A DNA stretch of 64,000 nt from Sandaracinaceae bacterium (GTDB lineage: Bacteria; Myxococcota_A; Polyangia; Polyangiales; Sandaracinaceae): positions 1 through 64,000 of the forward strand of contig JAVJQK010000007.1 in assembly GCA_040218145.1 (NCBI GenBank), given 5' to 3'. Positions 26,877-35,868 of the stretch are shown one piece after another. Under the pieces are notes generated by a model. The model searched no databases and was not told the DNA's origin. It saw only the letters and a program-made list of their open reading frames with translations. Every line of letters starts with the position of its first letter. The stretch's first letter is position 1. Made by a program: the position numbers and the translations under genes.

Positions 26877-28172
26877 ATGCGACGCCTCACCCTCCTCGCT
26901 CTCTTCGCTCTCACCTCGGCCTGCGCCGCCCCGACCGACGTGGGCGTCTCGCAGGAGAAGCTCTCGCACCCGGGCCCCTGGGACATCCCCGCCGACACCC
27001 TGGCCATCGGGGACACCCAGGACGTCGACTACACGGGGGCCGGGCCCTGGGTCGGCTCGAGCGGCTGCGGCGGCTCGCTCCTCGGAGGCACGGCGGAGCT
27101 GCGGGACTGGCTCGGCGCCGCGTTCCCGCAGATCACCCACATCGGGGGCTACTCGTGCCGGCACATCAACGGCGACAGCAGCCGCATGAGCGTGCACGCG
27201 ACCGGGCGGGCGATGGACATCTTCATCCCCCTGCACAGCGGCGACGCGGACAACGACCTCGGCGACCCGGTGGCGAACTGGCTGATCGAGCACTCGGAGG
27301 AGATCGGGATCCAGCTCGTGATCTGGGACCGCTGGACGTGGGGCCCGCACCGCACGCCCGGCGAGAAGGAGCGCGCGTACGGCGGCGCCCACCCGCACCA
27401 CGATCATCTGCACGTGGAGCTGTCGACCGAGGCGGCCGCGCTGGGCACGCCCTGGTTCTCGGGGCCGCGAACGCATCCGGGCCGGGACTGCGAGACGCTG
27501 CCCGCCGACGGCGGCGTGCTCGAGGAGACGAGCGACTGCTTCGCGGCCTACGGGCCGGCCACCTACTGGCGGAGCGAGGCGACGGGGCACGGCGGCTCGA
27601 TGCTCTGGACAAACGCGTTCGAGAGCGACGAGCCGAGCAACTGGGCGCGCTGGCACGTGCACGTCGGGGAGCCGGGTGAGTACCGCGTGGAGATCTACGC
27701 CGAGGCCGCGCGCAGCGCGCACCGCGCGGTCCGCTACACGGTGCGCCACGCGAGCGTCGACGAGCCGCTCGAGCTGGACCTGAGCGGCGCGGGCGGCTGG
27801 GTGGAGCTGGGCGTGTTCCACTTCAGCGGCGACGGCGCCGAGCACGTCAGCGTCTACGACCACAGCCGCGTCCCGGTGGGCGCAGACCCGCACATCCCGG
27901 CCGACGCGGTGCGGCTCACCCGGACCGATCGCGTCGAGGCGATGGGCCCGCGCGCGACGCCCGTGGAGGCGGTCTTCTACGAGGCGCCGCGGATCGAGGG
28001 CGGCGACCCGCGGCTCGACGACGACCCGATGCTGCCGCCCGGCCGGGACGAAGGGCTGAGCGGCGGCTGCGCTGTCTCTCGAGACGGCTCCGATCCCGGC
28101 GCGCTCTTCTTGCTGATGCTGGGGCTCTGGCTCGGCCGTCGACTTGCCACGAGAGGCCTTCGTGCCCCATGA
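26877..28172 (+). CDS. M15-like peptidase domain + golvesin-like domain, MYXO-CTERM-like tail
   Basis: 431 residues. The signal ends LTSAC, so it may be lipidated. Residues ~60-190 match the extracellular ARB_07466-type domain with M15-like metal motifs: SVHATGRAMDIF (His, Asp) and HHDHLHVEL (His). Residues ~220-345 are a golvesin/xly-type beta domain (CFAAYGPATYWR..., GEYRVEIYAEA). The tail GGCAVSRDGSDPGALFLLMLGLWLGRR is MYXO-CTERM-like: a Cys, a hydrophobic helix, then Arg. A periplasmic or surface wall-active role fits. D-Ala-D-Ala-type peptidase activity is inference. Confidence 0.78.
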   Translation: MRRLTLLALFALTSACAAPTDVGVSQEKLSHPGPWDIPADTLAIGDTQDVDYTGAGPWVGSSGCGGSLLGGTAELRDWLGAAFPQITHIGGYSCRHINGDSSRMSVHATGRAMDIFIPLHSGDADNDLGDPVANWLIEHSEEIGIQLVIWDRWTWGPHRTPGEKERAYGGAHPHHDHLHVELSTEAAALGTPWFSGPRTHPGRDCETLPADGGVLEETSDCFAAYGPATYWRSEATGHGGSMLWTNAFESDEPSNWARWHVHVGEPGEYRVEIYAEAARSAHRAVRYTVRHASVDEPLELDLSGAGGWVELGVFHFSGDGAEHVSVYDHSRVPVGADPHIPADAVRLTRTDRVEAMGPRATPVEAVFYEAPRIEGGDPRLDDDPMLPPGRDEGLSGGCAVSRDGSDPGALFLLMLGLWLGRRLATRGLRAP

Positions 28173-28181
28173 GAAGGCGAC

Positions 28182-29117
28182 ATGCGCATCGTCTTCGTCA
28201 TGGACCCCCCGTCGACCGTGCTCGTCGACGAGGACACCTCGTTCGCCCTGATGTTCGAGGCCCAGAGCCGCGGGCACCGGGTCGATCACTGCATGGCCCA
28301 GGAGCTCTTCCTGCGCGGCCAGAGCGTCGGGGCGCGGGTGCGGCGCGCGACCTGCGAGCGGGATCCGAAGAACCCGATCACCCTCGGTGAGCCCGAGGAC
28401 GTGCTCCTCGCGGACGTCGACGTGGTCTTCGTGCGCAAGGATCCGCCCTTCGACGACGACTACATGTGGGCCACCCAGCTGCTCGAGCACGCGCGCGGGC
28501 AGACCCTGATCGTCAACGATCCCCGGGGCTTGCGGGACGCGAACGAGAAGATCTACGCGACCTATTTTCCCGGTCTCATGCCTGAGACCCTCATCGCCCA
28601 CGACAAGACGCGCATCAAGGCGTTCATGAACGACGTCGGGGGGCGCGCGGTGCTCAAGCCGCTGAGCGGCGCGGGCGGCGAGGGCATCTTCGCGCTGAAC
28701 GAGGGCGACCCGAACCTCAACGCCTGCATCGAGACCGTCACCCGCGGCGGCCGTCGGCTCGCGATGGCCCAGGCGTTCCTCCCCGAGGTCACAGCGGGCG
28801 ACAAGCGCATCCTGCTCCTCGACGGGGACCCGCTCGGCGCGATCCTCCGCGTGCCCCAGGGCGGCGACCTGCGGAGCAACATCCACGTCGGCGGTCGGGT
28901 CGACGCGGCGGAGCTCGACGACGCGGATCGGCGCATCATCGCGGCGGTGGCGCCGCGGCTCCGTCGAGACGGCCTCTACTTCGTCGGCCTCGACGTGATC
29001 GGCGGCAAGCTGACCGAGGTCAACGTCACCAGCCCCACCGGGATCCAGCAGGCCTCGCGCCTCGGCGGCGAGAACCTCGAGGCGAAGGTCCTAGACTGGC
29101 TCGAAGCGAAGGCGTGA
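28182..29117 (+). CDS. gshB: Glutathione synthetase
   Basis: 311 residues, the usual GshB length. The ATP-grasp signatures are present: GGRAVLKPLSGAGGEGIF (~150-167, ATP loop), MAQAFLPEVTAGDKRILLLDGDP, and VGLDVIGGKLTEVNVTSPTG (Asp and Asn metal ligands) at the end. The N-terminus MRIVFVMDPPSTVLVDEDTS is typical. It ligates gamma-glutamylcysteine and glycine in the cytoplasm. It starts 9 nt after the 26877 gene stop. No gshA is in the window; ggt at 20912 would be the matching degradative enzyme. Confidence 0.93.
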   Translation: MRIVFVMDPPSTVLVDEDTSFALMFEAQSRGHRVDHCMAQELFLRGQSVGARVRRATCERDPKNPITLGEPEDVLLADVDVVFVRKDPPFDDDYMWATQLLEHARGQTLIVNDPRGLRDANEKIYATYFPGLMPETLIAHDKTRIKAFMNDVGGRAVLKPLSGAGGEGIFALNEGDPNLNACIETVTRGGRRLAMAQAFLPEVTAGDKRILLLDGDPLGAILRVPQGGDLRSNIHVGGRVDAAELDDADRRIIAAVAPRLRRDGLYFVGLDVIGGKLTEVNVTSPTGIQQASRLGGENLEAKVLDWLEAKA

Positions 29118-29120
29118 CCC

Positions 29121-29162
29121 TGGGCCCTGGCGTGCCGGGGATGGGCCCTGGCGTGCCGGGGA
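29121..29162. repeat. Two 21-bp tandem repeats
   Basis: TGGGCCCTGGCGTGCCGGGG plus A occurs at 29121-29141 and again at 29142-29162. It runs directly into the first 86/87-bp palindromic element. Confidence 0.8.
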
Positions 29163-29244
29163 CGCTGATCGTCTTATCGTCATTCGAGAAAGCTCAATCA
29201 ATTCAGTGGCTTCTAGCTATGACGATATGACGAAGAGCGTCCCC
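29158..29244. repeat. Palindromic element, copy 1 (87 bp)
   Basis: Ends GGGGACGCTGATCGTC... and ...GAAGAGCGTCCCC are imperfect inverted repeats of ~25 nt: GACGCT, ATCGTC and ATCGTCAT on the left answer ATGACGAT, TGACGA and AGCGTC on the right. A transcript would form a long hairpin. It is lower in GC than the genes around it. It may be a RAYT-type REP or a MITE. The 390-bp spacer 29118-29507 holds only these repeats plus the 21-bp tandem; no gene is seen. Confidence 0.85.
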
Positions 29245-29297
29245 GTTCTCCAGGGCGCAGCCGGCCGACGTCGCCGCCCGACCGCCCGTGATGCGCA

Positions 29298-29383
29298 GGG
29301 ACGCTGATCGTCTTATCGTCATTCGAGAAAGCTCAATCAATCCAGGGGCTTCTAGCTATGACGATATGACGAAGAGCGTCCCC
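29298..29383. repeat. Palindromic element, copy 2 (86 bp)
   Basis: Direct copy of the element at 29158-29244, same orientation, with only two substitutions in the loop region (AATTCAGTGG versus AATCCAGGGG). The copies are separated by 53 nt of GC-rich sequence. Confidence 0.85.
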
Positions 29384-29507
29384 GCTTCCTGGCTGACGCG
29401 CTCGCCACCTCCGGCGGGACTGGGCGCCCAACCGGCGACTGAGCCTGCCAGCTGAACGCCCCAGCCACCCACGGGCGCCGTGGATCGTGTGTTGCAGTCC
29501 CCCGCGC

Positions 29508-31262
29508 ATGACCAAGCGCACCCTCGGACTGCTCGTGTCGATCCTGGCCCTCGGCGGCTGCGTGTCCGAGCTGGACTCCCCCGACGGCATCGACGACGTG
29601 GGCGTCGTCCCCGGGGGCAAGGCCGACGGAGGCGACTACAGCGCGTGTGAGCTCGGCGCGGTGGTCAGCTGGCTCAACGAAGGTGCCAGCGTCGATACGC
29701 TGAAGGAGGCCGGCGTGCACACCCGCGCGGCCCGCAACCTGGTGGCGCACCGCGACGGCGCGGACGGAGTCTTCGGCACCGAGGACGACGATCTGTTCGA
29801 CGACATCCGCGAGGTCGACGACGTCAGCTGGGTCGGCCCGGTGGCGATGAGCCAGCTCGTCGAGGCCCGCGCCGACGTCTGCGCGGCGGGCGCGGCGGGG
29901 GCCGAGGTGATCTTCTCGCCCCAGGACTACGAGGCCAGCCACCTCGCGCGCATGGTGGAGCTCATCGACGCGTCCACCCGGAGCGTCGACATCGCGATGT
30001 ACAGCTTCCGCGACGCCGCGATCTCCGACGCGCTCGAGCGCGCGGTCGCGCGGGGGGTCAGCGTCCGCATGATCTTCGAGAAGGCCAACGACGACCGCCG
30101 CGACCCGGAGGGCTCCGCGAGCGCCCGCCTCGAGGACGCCGGCATCGAGGTCCGGTACGTGAACAAGATCATGCATCACAAGTTCGCGATCTTCGACGGA
30201 CCGCGCGCCGACCTCGCCTTCGCGACCGAGGGCACCCTCGCGAGCGGCAGCGGCAACTGGTCCAACAGCGCCGCCACCCGCTACGACGAGAACACGCTCA
30301 TCGTCGCGGGCAACGCCGAGCTCAACCTCCGCTTCCAGCGCGAGTTCAACCACCTCTGGGACAACGGCCGCCTCTTCGTCTGGAACGAGAGCCTCGACAG
30401 CGTGACCCACGTCGCGATCACCGACGCGGACATCCCGGACGACCCGGCGGTGGACGCCATCTTCACGAGCGCGAACTTCCGCACCTACGAGTCCTCCCGC
30501 TACGGCCCGACCTTCAGCGTGATCCGCGGCGAGAACGAGGTCTCGGATCGCTGGGTCCAGCTCATCCGTGGCGCGCGGCGCAGCATCCGCATCGCGAGCG
30601 GGCACCTCCGCAGCCGCCCCATCTCCGAGGCGCTCATGCAGGCCCAGGCCGACAACCCCGAGCTCGACGTGCGCGTCTACCTCGACGGCCAGGAGTACCT
30701 GAGCGAGTGGTCCCACGACCGCCAGCAGCGCGACCTCCAGGACTGCCTGGTCGAGGCCGGCGACAGCGAGGCCCGTCAGCAGGACTGCATGGATACGGGC
30801 TTCCTCTTCAGCTACGCGCTGCACACCGAGGGCGTGCCCGTCCGGTTCAAGTACTACGCCTACCGCTGGGACTACTCGTACGCCGCGCAGATGCACCACA
30901 AGTACATGATCGTGGACGACGAGATCCTGATCACGGGCAGCTACAACCTCTCCGACAACGCCGAGCACAACACGATGGAGAACGACACCATCCTCCAGGG
31001 CGCGGCGTTCCAGGGTGTGATCGACGGCTACATCGACAACTTCGACGCGCTCTGGGTGACGGCGGAGGAGGCGGGGCTCTACGGCGCGCTGATGAGCGAG
31101 ATCACCGAGACCGCGGGCGACTTCCCGATCGTGTTCGAGTCCATGGCCCTGGACTGGGATCAGGTCACCGCGCTCAAGGACGCCATCCGCGATCACTGCC
31201 CCGACATCAACAGCCCCGACTACCGTGAGAACCCGGGGCGCCACCGCTACTGCGATCGCTGA
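29508..31262 (+). CDS. Lipoprotein phospholipase D-like, two HKD domains
   Basis: 584 residues from ATG 29508. Lipobox LGGC (MTKRTLGLLVSILALGGC). A ~110-residue region with helix-hairpin-helix-like content comes before the PLD fold. There are two catalytic HKD motifs, HHKFAIFDG (~222) and HHKYMIVDDEILITGSYNLS (~461), each with downstream Gly-Ser-x-Asn. With both sites in one chain it can act as a monomer. It is presumably exported and lipid-anchored, and may act on phospholipid or nucleic acid outside the cell. It is in the same direction as the DUF4215 lipoprotein gene 20 nt downstream. Confidence 0.85.
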   Translation: MTKRTLGLLVSILALGGCVSELDSPDGIDDVGVVPGGKADGGDYSACELGAVVSWLNEGASVDTLKEAGVHTRAARNLVAHRDGADGVFGTEDDDLFDDIREVDDVSWVGPVAMSQLVEARADVCAAGAAGAEVIFSPQDYEASHLARMVELIDASTRSVDIAMYSFRDAAISDALERAVARGVSVRMIFEKANDDRRDPEGSASARLEDAGIEVRYVNKIMHHKFAIFDGPRADLAFATEGTLASGSGNWSNSAATRYDENTLIVAGNAELNLRFQREFNHLWDNGRLFVWNESLDSVTHVAITDADIPDDPAVDAIFTSANFRTYESSRYGPTFSVIRGENEVSDRWVQLIRGARRSIRIASGHLRSRPISEALMQAQADNPELDVRVYLDGQEYLSEWSHDRQQRDLQDCLVEAGDSEARQQDCMDTGFLFSYALHTEGVPVRFKYYAYRWDYSYAAQMHHKYMIVDDEILITGSYNLSDNAEHNTMENDTILQGAAFQGVIDGYIDNFDALWVTAEEAGLYGALMSEITETAGDFPIVFESMALDWDQVTALKDAIRDHCPDINSPDYRENPGRHRYCDR

Positions 31263-31282
31263 TCCGGGAGTAGGCTTCCCCC

Positions 31283-32572
31283 ATGCGGTGGGGGAGCGCG
31301 GCGGGGGCGCTGTTGATGGTGGGCTGCGGCCTGACCCTGGATCTCGATCCGCCCGACCCGGACGGCGGCGGGCTCGACGCCGCGCCGACGGACGCGTTCG
31401 TTCCGGCCGATGAATGCGACGGGCAGCCGGACGGCGCCCCCTGCGGGCTGGGGATCTGCCTGGACGGGCGCTGTCAGCCGAGCGTGTGCGGAGACGGATT
31501 CGTGGACGCGAACGCGGGCGAGGAGTGCGAGGGCGAGCGCGCCGACTGCGTCGAGTGCCGCTTCGAGTGCGACTGCCCCGACCTGGACGCGCCCTGCCTC
31601 GACGGCGTGCGCTGCGTGGGCGGAGGCGCGTGCGTGCTCGACTGGCTCCCCGACGGAACGGTCTGCGGCGAGGCGATGGGCGTCGAGGGCGTCTGCGTGG
31701 AGCGACGATGCGTGCCCCTGGGCTGCGGCGACGGTGAAGTCGAGGGGACCGAGGAGTGCGACGACGGCAACTCCACGGCCGACGACGGCTGCGAGCCGGA
31801 CTGCACCTTCTCCTGTCGCGAGAACGCGGACTGCGACGACGGGGACGTCTGCAACGGGTTCGAGACCTGCGTGGAGCGCAGCACGGGCGGCACGGTCGCG
31901 GCGCGCAAGTGCGAGGTCACCGCGGTCGGTCCGTCACCGGGACCCTGCGAGCGCTGTGACCCCGGCTCGGGGCCGTTCGTGCCCGACGCGGACGGCGACG
32001 GATTCGCGGGGGAGGACGCGCCCGACTCCTGCCCGGAGCGCGACTGCGACGACGCCAACCCCGCCGTCTTCCCGGGCGCGGCCGACGAGTGCGACGGGCT
32101 CGACAACGACTGCGACGGGCTCATCGACGAGGAGGCGACGACGACCGCCTGCGGCCCCGATCGCGACGGGGACGGCTGGGCGGGCACGGACCCCGGCGCC
32201 GTGATGCCGGGCTGCGGCGCGTGTCCCGCTGGCAGCGCGCCCGTTCGCTCGGAGGGCGTGGACTGCTGGGACGTCGCCGACGCCTTCGGGCCGATGGTGA
32301 ACCCGGCGCAGACGGGCTTCTTCCCGTTCCCCTTCTGCGCGCCGGGGGACCCCGGCTGCGAGGACGGCTTCGACTGGAACTGCGACGGGACCATCGAGCG
32401 CCAGCTCCAGCGAGAGGTGGACTGCGACAGCCTCCGGGTCCGCGGCTGCCGTGGAGACGGCTGGCAAGACGGCGTGCCGGCGTGCGGCGACACGGCCAGC
32501 TTCGTCACGTGCGAGCCGCGCGTGCTCTTCTGCGGGAGCAGCCGCGCGACGGCCACCCAGGCCTGCCGCTGA
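31283..32572 (+). CDS. Cys-rich DUF4215/MopE-type lipoprotein
   Basis: 429 residues. Signal with lipobox MVGC, then an Asp/Pro linker. The DUF4215 'Myxococcus cysteine-rich repeat' appears twice (CGDGFVDANAGEECEG and CGDGEVEGTEECDDGN). Residues ~235-285 have the MopE-type metal-binding motif DCDDANPAVFPGA.DECDGLDNDCDG. Further cysteine pairs run to the end. Such proteins are exported, disulfide-rich and likely calcium- or metal-binding; the precise role is unknown. It starts 20 nt after the PLD lipoprotein gene. Confidence 0.85.
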   Translation: MRWGSAAGALLMVGCGLTLDLDPPDPDGGGLDAAPTDAFVPADECDGQPDGAPCGLGICLDGRCQPSVCGDGFVDANAGEECEGERADCVECRFECDCPDLDAPCLDGVRCVGGGACVLDWLPDGTVCGEAMGVEGVCVERRCVPLGCGDGEVEGTEECDDGNSTADDGCEPDCTFSCRENADCDDGDVCNGFETCVERSTGGTVAARKCEVTAVGPSPGPCERCDPGSGPFVPDADGDGFAGEDAPDSCPERDCDDANPAVFPGAADECDGLDNDCDGLIDEEATTTACGPDRDGDGWAGTDPGAVMPGCGACPAGSAPVRSEGVDCWDVADAFGPMVNPAQTGFFPFPFCAPGDPGCEDGFDWNCDGTIERQLQREVDCDSLRVRGCRGDGWQDGVPACGDTASFVTCEPRVLFCGSSRATATQACR

Positions 32573-32596
32573 CGTTGACACCCCCTCGACTCGAAG

Positions 32597-32764
32597 GCTA
32601 GAGCACATCTCGAGACCTCGGACCGAGCCCCGGCGAGCGCGACGGGCGCCAGCTGTGGCTCGGGACGACGAGGAAATGTGGGGCATTTTCGAGGAGGCAC
32701 GGGCCGCAGATGGCGCCCGTCCCGCCGCCGAGGCGACGGGAGAGGTTTTCGAGATGTGCTCCGG
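32597..32764 (-). repeat. ~168-bp element with terminal inverted repeats, copy 1
   Basis: Reverse-oriented relative of 53716-53881. Ends are TAGAGCACATCTCGA and, at the other side, TCGAGATGTGCTCC, so one TA/TAG end is altered. Shared interior blocks include CCCGTCGCCT, GGCGGGACGGG, CTCCTCGAAAAT, CATTTCCTCGTCG and GCTCGGTCCGAG. It fills almost the whole spacer between two lipoprotein genes, 24 nt after one stop and 20 nt before the next start. It looks like a non-autonomous mobile or structured element. Confidence 0.85.
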
Positions 32765-32784
32765 AGCCGGCGGGCGAGGTGAAC

Positions 32785-34842
32785 GTGCCGACGAACCAGA
32801 AGATCCTGATCGCCCTCTCTGTCCTCCTCACGACCGCGTGCGGCCCGACCGCGCTGCGGGGTCGATCGGGTGGGCCTTCGCTCTCGCTCGGCGGGACCTC
32901 GAGCCGGGGCGTAGAGACGCTCACCGACCTCGAGGAGGTGCGGGACGTGCTCGTGCGCGACTCGGGCGACGTCTACGTCGCGACCGACGCCGGGCTCTTC
33001 CTGCACCCGGCCGACGGCATGTCCCCGTCGGTGGTGGAGGGGCTCCCGAGCGACGACGTGCGCGGGCTGGTCGACGACGAGGGCGCGATCCTCGTGGCCA
33101 CCGACCGGGGCCTGGCGCGGATCGCCGACGGACAGGTCACCCCGGTCGAGGGCGCGCCCCGGATCGGCCACCTGACCGACATGAAGGAGGCGGCCGACGG
33201 CACCGTCTGGCTCTGCGGTCTCGGCGGCGTCGCGCGTCAGGCGGAGGGCGGCGGCTGGGAGATCTTCGGCGATCCCGTGCGCTGCACCGGCCTCGCGCCC
33301 ACTCCGGAGGGGCAGATCTGGGTCGGGACCACCTCGGGCCTCTGGTACGTCGAGGGTGACGTCATTCGCGAGCACCCCATCAGCGGCGGCATGCCCGACG
33401 GCTACGTGCGCTCCGTGGTGCCCGTGCTCCCGGGCCAGATCCTCGCCCTGCTCCAGGGTCCGAACGACGCGCAGATCGGCTTCTGGGATGGCGAGCGCTG
33501 GTACGGCTACACGATCCGCGGGCTCGAGGGGCAGGCCGCGAGCCTGATCCGGCGCGGCAACGACGTGCTGCTCATCAGCCAGGATCAGGTGATCGCCATC
33601 GCGCCGCGCGGGCAAGGCGTCCCGCTCGAGCCGCTCTCGACCGCCGAGGGCACCGTGCGGAGCTTCCGCCCCAACCTGCAGCCCGCGGCCGAGCATCAGC
33701 CGGGCGAGCTGCCCGACCCCGACGTGCTCGAGGAGCCCCGGCGGCTCGCCGAGGTGCCCGAGAACCGGCCCTCGATCAGCGCGCCGGAATTCCGCGCGCG
33801 GGTGCTCGACGTGGAGCTGCCCGGCCGCGCCTACCGCGCGATGGTGCGCGGCCCCGACGCCTTCCTCGCGATCTCGAACGGAGGCGTGCTGCAGCTCCCG
33901 GGCGACGGCCGGCCGCCGCGCCTCTTCCGCACCCTGACGCTCGTGCCCGAAGAGGACATGCAGATCGCCACCGACAGCGCGGGCACGGTCTGGACGATCT
34001 CGCGCGAGGGGCACCTCGCGAAGTTCGTCAACGGCCGGCTGCGGCGCGTGCGGCTGCCCGAGGGCTACGTGGCGCAGGCCGTCTCGGGCGGGCCCGCGGG
34101 CGCCTACCTCACGGCCCTGAAGCCGAGCGTCGGCCCCAGCACCGTGCAGATCTTCTCCAACGCCGGCCGGGGCTGGACGGAGCTGGCCGAGCGCACCCTC
34201 GAGGTGCCCACCGAGCTCGTCGGGATCCCCTTCATGGGCGTCGATCAGGACGGCCACGTGTGGCTCGCGGTCGAGATCCAGCGGGAGACCGGGAGCGGGA
34301 CGCGCGTGCGCGGCGCGGCGGTCATCGACCCCGGCCAGGAGCGCGTCGTCTACCACCACCGCGGCGCGGACCGCGAGAGCGGCGGCCTGCCCTTGCCCGA
34401 CGAGATCAGCGCGGTCGACTTCGACACCGACAACGCCTGGTTCTCCACCCTCAGCGGGCTCGTCCGCGTGGGCTCGAGCCAGGCGGTGACCTTCGGCGAG
34501 GCGCGCGGCGTGCGCGGCGAGGTCGTCACCGACGCGGTGGTCGGCAGCGGCATCATCTGGCTCGCCGCGGCGGAGGGCCTCGGCAGCTACGACCGCACCG
34601 ACTTCACCTTCGCGCACCCCGAGATGGTCCAGGACGCGCGCCCGACCAAGCTCGCGATGGACCTGGCCGGCCACCTCTGGATCGCCACCCCGCGCGGCCT
34701 GATCCTGCACGAGGGCGAGGAGTGGCTGATGCTCGACCAGGACGACGGCCTCCCGGTCACGGATCTGCGCGACGTCGAGGTCGACGGCGCCGGGCGCGTC
34801 TGGCTCCTCGCCGAGGACCGCGTGATGCTCCTCGAGCGCTGA
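32785..34842 (+). CDS. Propeller-type lipoprotein (two-component regulator propeller repeats)
   Basis: 685 residues from GTG 32785 (GAGGTGA upstream). Lipobox TTAC (SVLLTTACGP). The protein is built of repeated blades with signatures VYVATDAGLF, ILVATDRGLARIADG, IWVGTTSGLWYVEGD and VWTISREGHL..F. This is the 'reg_prop' pattern of the sensor part of hybrid two-component proteins. Here no membrane helix, kinase or response domain follows, so it is a stand-alone outer-membrane or periplasmic propeller. An in-frame ATG at 32710 lies inside the repeat element and is rejected. Confidence 0.8.
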   Translation: MPTNQKILIALSVLLTTACGPTALRGRSGGPSLSLGGTSSRGVETLTDLEEVRDVLVRDSGDVYVATDAGLFLHPADGMSPSVVEGLPSDDVRGLVDDEGAILVATDRGLARIADGQVTPVEGAPRIGHLTDMKEAADGTVWLCGLGGVARQAEGGGWEIFGDPVRCTGLAPTPEGQIWVGTTSGLWYVEGDVIREHPISGGMPDGYVRSVVPVLPGQILALLQGPNDAQIGFWDGERWYGYTIRGLEGQAASLIRRGNDVLLISQDQVIAIAPRGQGVPLEPLSTAEGTVRSFRPNLQPAAEHQPGELPDPDVLEEPRRLAEVPENRPSISAPEFRARVLDVELPGRAYRAMVRGPDAFLAISNGGVLQLPGDGRPPRLFRTLTLVPEEDMQIATDSAGTVWTISREGHLAKFVNGRLRRVRLPEGYVAQAVSGGPAGAYLTALKPSVGPSTVQIFSNAGRGWTELAERTLEVPTELVGIPFMGVDQDGHVWLAVEIQRETGSGTRVRGAAVIDPGQERVVYHHRGADRESGGLPLPDEISAVDFDTDNAWFSTLSGLVRVGSSQAVTFGEARGVRGEVVTDAVVGSGIIWLAAAEGLGSYDRTDFTFAHPEMVQDARPTKLAMDLAGHLWIATPRGLILHEGEEWLMLDQDDGLPVTDLRDVEVDGAGRVWLLAEDRVMLLER

Positions 34843-34858
34843 GGATCACCTCCGGACG

Positions 34859-35836
34859 TCAGCCGTCGATTCTCAGGACGATCGCGCCGAGTCGATCTTC
34901 GGACTGCACACGCTCGTGGGCCAACGGAGCTGCGGACATGGGCAGCTCGGAGTCGACGAACGGCCTGATCTCCTCTCTGGCCAGCATCCCCGCCAGGTCG
35001 TCCAGCTCTCCCTGGGCTTCGGCGGCGAAGCGCACGAAGAGCTCCCGCCGAAACACCCATCGCGCCCACGGCGCCATCAGGAGGTGAGCGAGTCGCGGGT
35101 TTCCGTTGACGAACCGTCCGCCCTCGCGGAGGACGCCGAAGCAGGCCCGCGTCGAGATGCCGGCGACGGTGCTGAACACCACGTCGAAGGCCTGCCCGCG
35201 GGTGGCGAAGTCCTCGCGCGTGTAGTCGACGAATTCGTCCGCGCCCGCGTCCTCGACCAGGTCACGCTTGCGATGGTGGTCCACCGCCGTGACCCGGGCG
35301 CCCATCCTCTTGGCGATCTGGATCGCGAACAGACCGATGCTGCCTCCCCCGCCGACGATCAACGCGCTCGTGCCCGGCTCGATGCGCGCCGCCCGCATGA
35401 AGTGAAGCGCGTTCAGTCCGCCGAGGGGCACCGCCGCGGCCTGGGCGAACGTCAGCGCGTCCGGGATCTTCGCCAAGGTGTACGACTCCGGGACCGCGAG
35501 CCTCTGGCCGTAGCCTCCGAAGCGGAACCGAGAGGCGCCGAAGATCCGATCGCCCACCCGAAAGCGCGTGGCCCCCGTCCCCAGGCCGATGACCTCGCCC
35601 GCGAAGTAGCCACCGAGGACGCGTCGTCGTGGGCGCCGCACGCCGATCGCCAGGCGCACGATCGGGGAGACCCACCTCACGGGGAACTGGAGGCTTCGAA
35701 GCTCGCAGTCCGACTTCGTCGCCTCCGCCGCCTTCACCGCGACAAGGACCTCACCCGGAGCCGGCTCGGGGTCGGGCAGAGACTCCACTTGGAGCACGGA
35801 AGGTGGACCGTATCTGGAGTACGTAATCGCTTGCAT
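34859..35836 (-). CDS. Zinc-independent MDR oxidoreductase (quinone-reductase-like)
   Basis: 325 residues from ATG 35836. N-terminal MQAITYSRYGPPSVLQVE and AVKAAEATKSDCELR are typical of NADPH:quinone reductase/MDR enzymes. The Rossmann motif is VGGGGSIGLFAIQIAK (~160-175), then ADEFVDYTREDF and VFSTVAG. The Cys/His zinc ligands of alcohol dehydrogenases are absent, so it probably reduces quinones or enones with NAD(P)H in the cytoplasm. It is convergent with the propeller gene and preceded on the same strand by a 31-codon open frame. Confidence 0.85.
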   Translation of the reverse strand: MQAITYSRYGPPSVLQVESLPDPEPAPGEVLVAVKAAEATKSDCELRSLQFPVRWVSPIVRLAIGVRRPRRRVLGGYFAGEVIGLGTGATRFRVGDRIFGASRFRFGGYGQRLAVPESYTLAKIPDALTFAQAAAVPLGGLNALHFMRAARIEPGTSALIVGGGGSIGLFAIQIAKRMGARVTAVDHHRKRDLVEDAGADEFVDYTREDFATRGQAFDVVFSTVAGISTRACFGVLREGGRFVNGNPRLAHLLMAPWARWVFRRELFVRFAAEAQGELDDLAGMLAREEIRPFVDSELPMSAAPLAHERVQSEDRLGAIVLRIDG

Positions 35837-35868
35837 CGGAGCCAGAGGGGTCGAGGCGAGGGAGCGCC

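Noticed and set aside
24528-28886. A 1,452-codon minus-strand frame.
   Set aside because: Only its last 340 codons (the lipoprotein from 25547) have a signal peptide and relatives; the rest lies antisense to gshB and the M15-like gene.
32451-33359. A plus-strand frame across the repeat element whose translation resembles one near 54 kb.
   Set aside because: The similarity is due to the repeat element itself being present twice, not to a shared gene.
31474-34710. A long minus-strand frame opposite the lipoprotein and propeller genes.
   Set aside because: Low-complexity Arg/Ser/Pro translation, antisense to well-supported genes, with no start context.
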